From Pseudomonadota bacterium (GTDB taxonomy: Bacteria > Pseudomonadota > Gammaproteobacteria > Xanthomonadales > Rhodanobacteraceae), in contig JAJYSM010000007.1 in the NCBI GenBank assembly GCA_021793575.1, forward strand, positions 16,884-80,883: a stretch of 64,000 nucleotides of DNA, given 5' to 3'. Under the pieces are notes generated by a model, which saw only the letters and a list, made by a program, of their open reading frames with translations, was not told the DNA's origin and did not search any database. Positions 57,754 through 64,000 of the stretch are shown here, one piece after another (the first letter of the stretch is position 1; each line of letters opens with the position of its first letter). Position numbers and translations under genes: made by a program.

Positions 57754-59727
57754 ATGACTCCCGAACTCGGCCAACTCGCGCTGATCCTGGCCCTGCTGCT
57801 GGCGCTGGCGCAGGGCGTACTGCCGCTGATCGGCGCCTGGCGCGGCAATCGCGCGCTGATGGCGGTGGCACGCCCCGCGGCGGCCGGCCAAGCGGTGTTC
57901 GTGGCGATGGCGTTCGGCATCCTGGTGTGGGCGTTTCTGCATTTCGACTTCTCGGTGCGCTACGTCGCCGAGAACTCGAACCTGGAGCTGCCGTGGTACT
58001 ACCGCATCGCCGCGGTGTGGGGCGCGCACGAGGGCTCGCTGCTGCTGTGGATCCTGATCCTCAACGTCTGGACGGTGGCGCTGGCGGCGTTCAGCACCAA
58101 GCTGCCCGAGGTATTCGCCGCGCGCGTGATGGCGGTGATGGGGCTGATCGCGGTGGGCTTTCTCGCCTTCACCCTGTTCACCTCCGATCCGTTCGGGCGG
58201 CTGCTTCCGATGCCGGGCGACGGCGCGGATCTGAACCCGGTGCTGCAGGATCCCGGCATGACGTTCCACCCGCCGGTGCTGTACATGGGCTACGTGGGTT
58301 TCTCGGTGGCGTTCGCGTTCTCGATCGCCGGGCTGCTCGGCGGCGAGATGGAGCAGGCGTGGGTGCGCTGGGCGCGGCCGTGGACGAATATCGCCTGGGG
58401 CTTCCTCACCGCAGGCATCGTGGCCGGCAGCTGGTGGGCCTATGCGGAGCTGGGCTGGGGCGGCTGGTGGTTCTGGGATCCGGTGGAGAACGCCAGCTTC
58501 ATGCCGTGGCTGGTCGGGCTGGCGCTGATCCATGCGCAGGCGGTCACCGAGAAGCGTGGCAGCCTGCGCGCATGGACGATACTGCTGTCGATCTTCGCGT
58601 TTTCGCTGAGCCTGCTGGGCACCTTTCTGGTGCGTTCGGGCGTGCTCACTTCGGTGCATGCGTTTGCCGCCGACCCGCGCCGCGGCGTGTTCATCCTCGC
58701 CTTCCTGACCATCGTGGTGGGCGGCTCGCTGCTGCTGTACGCGCTGCGCGCGCCGAAGGTGGCCGGCGGTAAACCCTTCACGCTGCTGTCGCGCGAAACC
58801 GTGCTGCTGATCGGCAACCTGATGTTCGCGGTGGCCTCGGCCATGGTGCTGCTGGGCACGTTGTTTCCGCTGATCGGTGATGCCATGCACCTGGGCCGCA
58901 TCTCGGTCGGGCCGCCGTACTTCGGTTTCCTGTTTCCGCTGCTGATGCTGCCGGTGGTTCTGCTGTTGCCGTTCGGCCCGTTCCTGCGCTGGGGCAAGGG
59001 CGAGGCGTCGCTGCTCAAGCCGGTGCTGCTACGCGCCGGCATCGCCGCCGCGGCCTGCGCGATCGTGGCGGTGTTCTTCGTGGACGGCAAGCTCAAGGCG
59101 ATCGCCGGCGTGGCTGCGCTGGTGTGGCTGGGCGCCGGCGTGCTGCTGTATGCGCTCAAGCGCTGGCGCGAGGCACCGCGCGGCAAGCGCTATCCGGCCG
59201 AGCTGGCCGGCATGCTGCTGGCGCACCTGGGCGTGGGCGTGTTCGTGGCCGGCGTGTTGCTGACCGAGGCGCTCGGGGTGACCAGCGACGTGCGCATGGC
59301 GCCGGGCCAGACCCAGCACATCGGCGGCTACGACTTCCGCTTCGACGGCGTGCAGCGCACCACCGGGCCCAACTGGCGCGCCGACCAGGGCACCATCACG
59401 GTGACCCGCGACGGCCACGCGGTGGCGCTGATGACGCCGCAGAAGCGCACCTACCCGCGCGGCCAGGTGCAGACCGAGTCGGCGGTGGACGCCGGTTTCT
59501 TCCGCGACCTGTACGTGGCCCTGGGCGAGCCGATGGATGCCGGCAACATCGAGGGCGCGTGGTCGCTGCGGCTGTACTACAAGCCGTTCGTGCGCTGGAT
59601 CTGGGGCGGCGGCCTGCTGATGATGCTGGGCGGCTTCACCTGCGCCGCGGACAAGCGCTTCCGGCTCAAGCGGATCACCGAAGGCGAGCCGGTCAGCGCG
59701 TTGCACTTGCAGGAAACCCGCGCATGA
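57754..59727 (+). CDS. ccmF: Haem lyase subunit CcmF
   Basis: A 657-residue integral-membrane haem lyase with about 13-15 helices. The WWD motif is WGGWWFWDPVENASFMPW at 235-252; conserved histidines include AHEGSLLLW near 91 and FHPPVLYMGY near 172. It transfers haem from holo-CcmE to apocytochrome CXXCH sites with CcmG and CcmH. No Shine-Dalgarno is visible before ATG 57754 because of the inserted repeat. Confidence 0.96.
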   Translation: MTPELGQLALILALLLALAQGVLPLIGAWRGNRALMAVARPAAAGQAVFVAMAFGILVWAFLHFDFSVRYVAENSNLELPWYYRIAAVWGAHEGSLLLWILILNVWTVALAAFSTKLPEVFAARVMAVMGLIAVGFLAFTLFTSDPFGRLLPMPGDGADLNPVLQDPGMTFHPPVLYMGYVGFSVAFAFSIAGLLGGEMEQAWVRWARPWTNIAWGFLTAGIVAGSWWAYAELGWGGWWFWDPVENASFMPWLVGLALIHAQAVTEKRGSLRAWTILLSIFAFSLSLLGTFLVRSGVLTSVHAFAADPRRGVFILAFLTIVVGGSLLLYALRAPKVAGGKPFTLLSRETVLLIGNLMFAVASAMVLLGTLFPLIGDAMHLGRISVGPPYFGFLFPLLMLPVVLLLPFGPFLRWGKGEASLLKPVLLRAGIAAAACAIVAVFFVDGKLKAIAGVAALVWLGAGVLLYALKRWREAPRGKRYPAELAGMLLAHLGVGVFVAGVLLTEALGVTSDVRMAPGQTQHIGGYDFRFDGVQRTTGPNWRADQGTITVTRDGHAVALMTPQKRTYPRGQVQTESAVDAGFFRDLYVALGEPMDAGNIEGAWSLRLYYKPFVRWIWGGGLLMMLGGFTCAADKRFRLKRITEGEPVSALHLQETRA

Positions 59728-60269
59728 ACCGGCTGCTTCCTCTGTTCGGCTTCCTGCTGCTGGTGACGCTGTTCGGCTTCGGCATCTGGTGGAACACGCG
59801 CCATGACCCGAATGCGATCCCCTCGCCGCTGATCAACAAGCCGGCACCCGCGTTCGTGCTGCCCGAGCTGTATGACCCCGCGGTCAAGGTCAGCAAGGCG
59901 GATCTGCTGGGCAAGCCCTACCTGCTCAACGTGTTCGCCAGCTGGTGCATCGAATGCGGCGTGGAGCACCCGGTGCTGCAGGTCGAAGGCCCGACGCTGG
60001 GCGTGCAGCTGGTCGGCTACAACTACAAGGACGCCCCGGCCGACGCCAAGCGCTGGCTGGCCGAACACGGCAACCCCTACCACCTGCTACTGGCCGACCA
60101 GAGCGGCGATACCGCGATCAACTTCGGCGTCTACGGCGCCCCGGAAAGTTTTCTGATCGATGCCAAGGGCGTGATCCGCTACAAGCACATCGGCCCGCTG
60201 ACGCCCGGCGTGATCAGGCGCGAGCTGAAGCCGGCAATCGCGGCGCTGTCGAAGGAGGCGCAGCCATGA
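59724..60269 (+). CDS. ccmG: Thiol reductant CcmG/DsbE
   Basis: A 181-residue membrane-anchored thioredoxin-fold protein. Anchor helix 4-24; active site WCIEC (Cys75, Cys78) in NVFASWCIECGVEHP; the cis-Pro region is GAPESFLID. It reduces apocytochrome haem-binding cysteines. ATG at 59724 overlaps the ccmF stop. Confidence 0.95.
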   Translation: MNRLLPLFGFLLLVTLFGFGIWWNTRHDPNAIPSPLINKPAPAFVLPELYDPAVKVSKADLLGKPYLLNVFASWCIECGVEHPVLQVEGPTLGVQLVGYNYKDAPADAKRWLAEHGNPYHLLLADQSGDTAINFGVYGAPESFLIDAKGVIRYKHIGPLTPGVIRRELKPAIAALSKEAQP

Positions 60270-60847
60270 CGATACTTTTCCGCCCCGGTGGGGGCAGCTT
60301 CAGCCGCGATCGGCGCGCAGCATCGCCGTCGGAGGCATCGCGGCCAAAGGCATCGCCATCAAAGGCATCGCGGCTGAAGCCGCTCCCACAAAGGCCGCTG
60401 CTGCCGATGCTGCTGCTGGTGCTGCTGCTGTTTGGCGGCGCACTGCACGCGCAGGCGATCGAGCCGATGCCGTTTGCCAACCACGCGCAAGAGCTGCGCT
60501 TCCAGCACCTGACCGCACAGCTGCGCTGTCCGATGTGCCAGAACGAAACCCTGGCCGACTCCAATGCGCCGATCGCGCGCGACCTGCGCAATCAGATTTT
60601 CCAGCTGATGCAGCACGGCCAGAGCGATGCGCAGATCAAGCATTACCTGGTCGACCGCTATTCCGATTTCGTGCTGTACGACCCGCCGGTGAAACCCGGT
60701 ACCTGGCTGCTCTGGTTCGGCCCGCTGCTGATTCTGCTCGGCGGCGGCAGCGTGGTGTTCATGGTCGTGCGCAAACGCCATCGTGACGGCATCGCTGCCG
60801 GCATCACGACGGAGAGCGGGACGACAGACGATAGGGACGACTGGTGA
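60266..60847 (+). CDS. ccmH: CcmH with REP-derived N-terminal extension
   Basis: A 193-residue protein of System I with the reductase motif LRCPMCQNETLADSNAP (Cys88, Cys91) and a membrane helix (TWLLWFGPLLILLGGGSVVFMVV) after the soluble domain. Unusually, residues 8-45 come from a REP element: GGGSFSRDRRA, then four in-frame units ASPSE, ASRPK, ASPSK, ASRLK, before the signal-like LPMLLLVLLLFGGALHAQA. AAGGAGG 7 nt before ATG 60266 supports this long start; ATG at 60407 would give a typical signal peptide but lacks a clear ribosome site. Confidence 0.92.
   Translation: MTILFRPGGGSFSRDRRAASPSEASRPKASPSKASRLKPLPQRPLLPMLLLVLLLFGGALHAQAIEPMPFANHAQELRFQHLTAQLRCPMCQNETLADSNAPIARDLRNQIFQLMQHGQSDAQIKHYLVDRYSDFVLYDPPVKPGTWLLWFGPLLILLGGGSVVFMVVRKRHRDGIAAGITTESGTTDDRDDW
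60288..60389. repeat. REP/BIME-like element inside the ccmH coding sequence
   Basis: Arms of 23 nt at 60288-60310 and 60367-60389 are inverse complements with two mismatches (core GCTTCAGCCGCGAT), matching the element at 19112-19182 with compensating base changes. Between them lie four 15-bp units based on GGCATCGCSRYCAAA. As 15 is a multiple of three, the array stays in frame and adds five residues per unit. Confidence 0.9.
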
Positions 60848-61899
60848 AAATTGCTTTCTACATCACGGCCGCAGCGATGATCGCTGCGGCGCTGGCCGCC
60901 GTGCTGCTGCCGCTGGTGCGCCACGGCCGCCGCTCCGGCCGGCCGCGCAGCGTGTTCGCGCTGACCTTGGCGATCGCGCTGCTGTTGCCGCTGGCCACCG
61001 CGGCGCTGTATCTGCACGTGGGTACGCCCGCGGCGCTCAACGGCGTGACCACCCAGGCCGAGCAGCCCTCGCTCACCCTGCCGCAGGCGATCAGCGAGTT
61101 GCACGCGCACCTGGCGAAGCACCCGGACGACGTGCAGGCCTGGCAGATGCTGGCGCAGACCCTCACCCTGCAGCAGGATGCGGCCGCTGCGCGCGATGCC
61201 TACGCTCACGTGCTCAAGCTTGATCCCAACAATGCCGACGCGATGGTGGGATGGGCCGAGACCGATTCCACGCTACGCCCTGATCACTTGGTCCATGGTC
61301 ACGCGATGGAGCTGCTCAAGCGTGCCGTGCTGCTGCAGCCGGACAGCCAGCGCGGCCTGTGGCTGCTCGGCATCGGCGATTTCCAGGCTGGCGACTACCG
61401 CGACGCCGCGGCCACCTGGCGCGTGCTGCAGCCGCAGCTGGAGCCAGGCTCGAAGGTTGCTGAAGCAGTGGCCGCGCAGATCGCGCTGGCCGACGCCCGC
61501 GCCGGCGGCGCGCCCGCCGGCGCCTCCGGCAGCGCCGCAGCGGCCACTCCCCACGGCGCCACGCTGCAGGTGCAGGTCGCGCTGGCGCCCGCGCTGCGCA
61601 GCAAGCTGGTGGCCGGCGACACGCTGTTCGTCTACGCCCGCGCGCCGGACGGCGCGCCGATGCCGCTGGCGGTCGCCCGGCTGGCCGCCAGCCGGCTGCC
61701 GGTCACGGTCACCCTGAGCGACGCGATGGCGATGACGCCCGGGCGCGAGCTGTCCTCCGTGCCGCGCGTGTTCGTGGGCGCGCGGATCAGCCACAGCGGC
61801 CAGCCAATCGCCCAGCCGGGCGATCTGGAAGGCAACGCCGGGGTGGTGGCAGTGGATCGCAAGGCGCCCGTCACGATCACCATCGACACGGTGCATTGA
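60844..61899 (+). CDS. ccmI: Cytochrome c biogenesis protein CcmI (TPR)
   Basis: A 351-residue protein: two N-terminal helices (about 4-24 and 36-58), a TPR region at about 70-220 (AWQMLAQTLTLQQDAAAARDAYAHVLKLDPNNADA) and a C-terminal periplasmic domain (LQVQVALAPALRSKLVAGDTLFVYAR) typical of CcmI. It binds and presents apocytochromes for haem ligation. ATG... start at 60844 (GTG, overlapping the ccmH stop by 4 nt). Confidence 0.9.
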   Translation: MKIAFYITAAAMIAAALAAVLLPLVRHGRRSGRPRSVFALTLAIALLLPLATAALYLHVGTPAALNGVTTQAEQPSLTLPQAISELHAHLAKHPDDVQAWQMLAQTLTLQQDAAAARDAYAHVLKLDPNNADAMVGWAETDSTLRPDHLVHGHAMELLKRAVLLQPDSQRGLWLLGIGDFQAGDYRDAAATWRVLQPQLEPGSKVAEAVAAQIALADARAGGAPAGASGSAAAATPHGATLQVQVALAPALRSKLVAGDTLFVYARAPDGAPMPLAVARLAASRLPVTVTLSDAMAMTPGRELSSVPRVFVGARISHSGQPIAQPGDLEGNAGVVAVDRKAPVTITIDTVH

Positions 61900-63032
61900 T
61901 GAATCAATCCGCGGACGCGCGTCGGTATCACGCGCTGCCCTCGCCGTTCGCGATGAAGCGCGGCGGCGTGCTGCACGGCGCGCACGTGGCCTACGAAACC
62001 TGGGGCGAGCTGAGCGCGGCGCGCGACAACGCCGTGCTGGTGCTGACCGGCCTGTCGCCCAGCGCGCACATGGCCTCCTGCGCGCAGGATCCGGCGCCGG
62101 GCTGGTGGGAGGCGATGGTCGGCCCGGGCAAGGCGATCGACACCGCGCGCTGGTTCGTGATCTGCGTGAACTCGCTCGGCAGCGACAAGGGCTCCAGCTG
62201 CCCCGCCTCGATCGACCCGGCCACCGGCGCGCCCTACCGGCTGAGCTTCCCCGAGTTGGCGCTGGAGGACGTGGCTAACGCGGCGCACGCCGCCGTCAGC
62301 GGCCTGGGCATCAGCCGGCTGGCCTGCCTGATCGGCTGCTCGATGGGCGGCATGAGCGCGCTGGCCTACATGCTGCTGCACCCCGGCAGCGTGCGCGCAC
62401 ACATCAGCGTCGACACCGCGCCGCAGGCGCAGCCGTTCGCCATCGCGATCCGCTCGCTGCAGCGCGAGGCGATTCGCCTCGACCCGCAGTGGAACGAAGG
62501 CGGCTATGACATCCACGCCGAATCGGGTGGCCAGTACCCCGACATCGGCATGAGCATCGCGCGCAAGCTGGGCGTCATCACTTATCGCTCCGCGATGGAG
62601 TGGAACGGCCGCTTCGCGCGCATCCGGCTCGATCCCGAGCAGCGTGACGAAAGCCCGTTCGGCCGCGAGTTCCAGGTCGAGTCGTATCTGGAAGGGCACG
62701 CCCAACGCTTCGTGCGCACGTTCGATCCGAACAGCTACCTGTACCTGTCGCGCGCCAGCGACTGGTTCGACATCGGCGAATACGGCCACGGCAGCGTGCT
62801 GGAAGGGCTCAGGCGCATCCAGATCGAACGGGCGATGGTGATCGGCGTCAGCACCGACATCCTGTTTCCGCTGCAGCAACAGGAGCAGATCGCCGAAGGG
62901 CTGCAGGCCGCGGGCGCCGAGGTGGAATTCGTGGCGCTGGATTCGCCGCAGGGTCACGACGCCTTTCTGGTCGACATCGAGCACTACAGTCCGGCCATCG
63001 GCGGCTTCCTGGCGCGGCTTGCCGCCGGCTGA
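61899..63032 (+). CDS. metX: MetX-type homoserine/serine O-acyltransferase
   Basis: A 377-residue alpha/beta-hydrolase acyltransferase. The nucleophile is Ser148 in IGCSMGGMSALAY; the Asp is in GVSTDILFP and the His in PQGHDAF. Members transfer an acyl group to homoserine (methionine) or, in Xanthomonas relatives, succinyl to serine (cysteine). GCSMGGMSA differs from the common GGSMGGM of acetyltransferases, and cysteine dioxygenase lies next to it, so a serine O-succinyltransferase is possible. ATG at 61899 overlaps the ccmI stop by 1 nt; an in-frame TTG at 61896 is less likely. Confidence 0.88.
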   Translation: MNQSADARRYHALPSPFAMKRGGVLHGAHVAYETWGELSAARDNAVLVLTGLSPSAHMASCAQDPAPGWWEAMVGPGKAIDTARWFVICVNSLGSDKGSSCPASIDPATGAPYRLSFPELALEDVANAAHAAVSGLGISRLACLIGCSMGGMSALAYMLLHPGSVRAHISVDTAPQAQPFAIAIRSLQREAIRLDPQWNEGGYDIHAESGGQYPDIGMSIARKLGVITYRSAMEWNGRFARIRLDPEQRDESPFGREFQVESYLEGHAQRFVRTFDPNSYLYLSRASDWFDIGEYGHGSVLEGLRRIQIERAMVIGVSTDILFPLQQQEQIAEGLQAAGAEVEFVALDSPQGHDAFLVDIEHYSPAIGGFLARLAAG

Positions 63033-63080
63033 GCGCGGCGCTGCTAAGATGCAGAGCATCACGCACCCGCCGAGACCCGC

Positions 63081-63662
63081 ATGCTCACCCTGGATTTTCC
63101 CGGCAGCCGTATGTTGATCGAAGCGATCGACACTGCCGTGGCCAAGTCCACCACCCACGAGCTCACCGACAGCCTGCGCGGCAGCCTGTGCCGGCTGATC
63201 CGCGGCAACGAGGTGCAGCTGCCAGAGTGCGTGTTCGAGCCCTGCGCCGAGCACTACGCGCGGCGCGAGCTGTATCGCAGCGAGGCGCACGGCTACTGCG
63301 TGGTGGCGATGACCTGGGGCCCGGGCCAGGGCACGCTGATCCACGATCACGACGGCATGTGGTGCGTCGAAGGCGTCTGGAACGGCGCGCTGGAAATCGT
63401 GCAGTACGAGCTGCTGGAGCACGACGCCCAGCGCTACCGCTTCCAGCCGATCGGCTCGATCCAGGCCGGCGCCGGCTCGGCCGGCAGCCTGATTCCGCCG
63501 CACGAGTACCACAGCATCCGCAACCCCAGCGAACAAGGCGTCACTGTGAGCCTGCACATCTACTCCGGCCAGATGAACCGCTGCGCGGTGTTCCAGCCGC
63601 TGCCGGAGCATTGCTGGTACCAGCGCAACGTGCGCCAGCTCGCGCTCGACCGCGTGCACTGA
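63081..63662 (+). CDS. Cysteine dioxygenase-family thiol dioxygenase
   Basis: A 193-residue cupin iron enzyme. The metal triad is His88, His90 (LIHDHDGMWC) and His141 (PPHEYHS). Cys95 stands seven residues after the first His, the position of rat Cys93 that cross-links to Tyr. CDO oxidises cysteine to cysteinesulfinate; bacterial relatives use 3-mercaptopropionate. Arg and Cys residues lean toward a cysteine dioxygenase, but substrate cannot be settled by eye. Start ATG 63081. Confidence 0.88.
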   Translation: MLTLDFPGSRMLIEAIDTAVAKSTTHELTDSLRGSLCRLIRGNEVQLPECVFEPCAEHYARRELYRSEAHGYCVVAMTWGPGQGTLIHDHDGMWCVEGVWNGALEIVQYELLEHDAQRYRFQPIGSIQAGAGSAGSLIPPHEYHSIRNPSEQGVTVSLHIYSGQMNRCAVFQPLPEHCWYQRNVRQLALDRVH

Positions 63663-63687
63663 AACCGGCATAATTCGCGCGTCGTGA

Positions 63688-63773
63688 GCCGGTGTGGCGG
63701 AATGGTAGACGCGGCGGACTCAAAATCCGCTTGTGGTGACACAGTGGAGGTTCGAGTCCTCTCACCGGTACCA
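63688..63773 (+). tRNA. tRNA-Leu(CAA), with encoded CCA
   Basis: The sequence folds as a class II tRNA: acceptor GCCGGTG with CACCGGT plus A, anticodon stem GCGGA/TCCGC, loop CTCAAAA with anticodon CAA at 63721-63723, a long variable arm and GGTTCGAGTCC T-arm, ending ACCA. It reads UUG. It follows the dioxygenase gene by 25 nt. Confidence 0.97.
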
Positions 63774-63814
63774 AGTGGGGATTCCAGGCCTGAGCGCCTA
63801 AATCCGTGAAGTCG

Positions 63815-63838
63815 AAGCCCGCCCTGCGCGGGCTTTTT
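63815..63838 (+). terminator. Intrinsic terminator after tRNA-Leu
   Basis: AAGCCCGC (63815-63822) and GCGGGCTT (63828-63835) pair over a 5-nt loop, followed by a T-run reaching 63838. It ends the tRNA transcript. Confidence 0.9.
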
Positions 63839-63845
63839 CATGCCG

Positions 63846-63983
63846 TCAGGTTGTCTGCGAATTGCCAGCCTGCTGAGGTAGTTGCAAAACTCGTATAGCC
63901 GCCTGAAATTCTTCGCTGGGGACGCGAAAAAAAGGAGTGCGGGTGGTGCCATTGAAGGCAAAATGTGGGGTATCAAAGCTCAC
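63846..63983 (-). CDS. Uncertain 45-residue ORF near window edge
   Basis: A short frame from GTG 63983 reading MSFDTPHFAFNGTTRTPFFRVPSEEFQ. Composition differs from neighbours, with lower GC. No family recognised and no ribosome site is clear. It may be a real small gene or chance; the region past the tRNA could be the edge of an inserted segment. Confidence 0.25.
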   Translation of the reverse strand: MSFDTPHFAFNGTTRTPFFRVPSEEFQAAIRVLQLPQQAGNSQTT

Positions 63984-64000
63984 AGATCACCCGCCGATGG

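Noticed and set aside
57691..57757. Small Pro-rich reading frame between ccmE and ccmF
   Set aside because: Entirely within the C-rich repeat; no independent coding evidence.
60407..60847. Short CcmH starting at the internal ATG
   Set aside because: Gives a typical signal peptide but has no clear ribosome site, whereas ATG 60266 has AAGGAGG at ideal spacing.

Overview
The window is GC-rich and densely packed with genes. Its gene content points to a gammaproteobacterium of the Xanthomonadales, most like Rhodanobacteraceae (Rhodanobacter/Dyella type). The signs are an LpxK/MsbA/LolCD envelope cluster beside comEC, a System I cytochrome c maturation operon next to a serine/homoserine acyltransferase, intergenic repeats of the GTGGGAGCG...TTCAG type, and PQQ-dependent alcohol oxidation. 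No taxonomic search could be run, so this is inference.

Layout. (1) 1-9302: an alcohol-oxidation island. On the minus strand are an ExaC/AcoD-type aldehyde dehydrogenase, a PQQ alcohol dehydrogenase with the extra aspartate typical of lanthanide-dependent enzymes, a periplasmic binding protein fused to cytochrome c, a TonB receptor resembling YncD/PqqU, and a DUF779 gene cut by the window edge. A divergent AcoR-like sigma-54 activator faces the aldehyde dehydrogenase across a leader with a good -24/-12 promoter and nested inverted repeats. (2) 9328-15089: a 1517-residue multi-PAS/GAF hybrid histidine kinase overlapping a REC-EAL response regulator. (3) 15303-23577: polyphosphate kinase, a fosmidomycin-resistance-type exporter, an NPP-type phosphodiesterase lipoprotein, two further transporters, a Gln-rich secreted protein and a small lipoprotein. 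(4) 23698-29394: hutF and hutI on opposite strands, separated by a GNAT-nitrilase fusion and a ClC channel. (5) 29380-42502, minus strand: lpxK, msbA, exbD, exbB, comEC, lolD, lolC/E, ygfX, sdhE, sdhBADC and an SDHAF4-like assembly gene. This joins lipid A and lipoprotein export with succinate dehydrogenase and two of its assembly factors; ygfZ is divergent. (6) 43422-46556: a poorly coding spacer, a cell-wall hydrolase, two glycine-zipper envelope proteins and a TatD nuclease. (7) 46575-51429: a MarR-controlled tripartite efflux operon with a visible promoter and operator. (8) 51491-54783: phaR, phaB, kynurenine 3-monooxygenase and a DUF3293 gene. (9) 54841-61899: ccmABCDEFGHI. (10) 61899-64000: MetX-type acyltransferase, cysteine dioxygenase family protein, tRNA-Leu(CAA), a terminator and an uncertain small ORF.

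Functional links. The ccm operon matures c-type cytochromes such as the binding-protein/cytochrome fusion that would take electrons from the PQQ dehydrogenase; the aldehyde it makes would be oxidised by the sigma-54-controlled aldehyde dehydrogenase. The receptor next door plausibly imports the cofactor (PQQ) or metal. Two repeat elements have inserted into the ccm operon and now supply coding sequence: one gives the C-terminus of CcmE, the other an N-terminal four-unit pentapeptide array in CcmH. No CRISPR array, insertion sequence, rRNA or complete prophage was seen.
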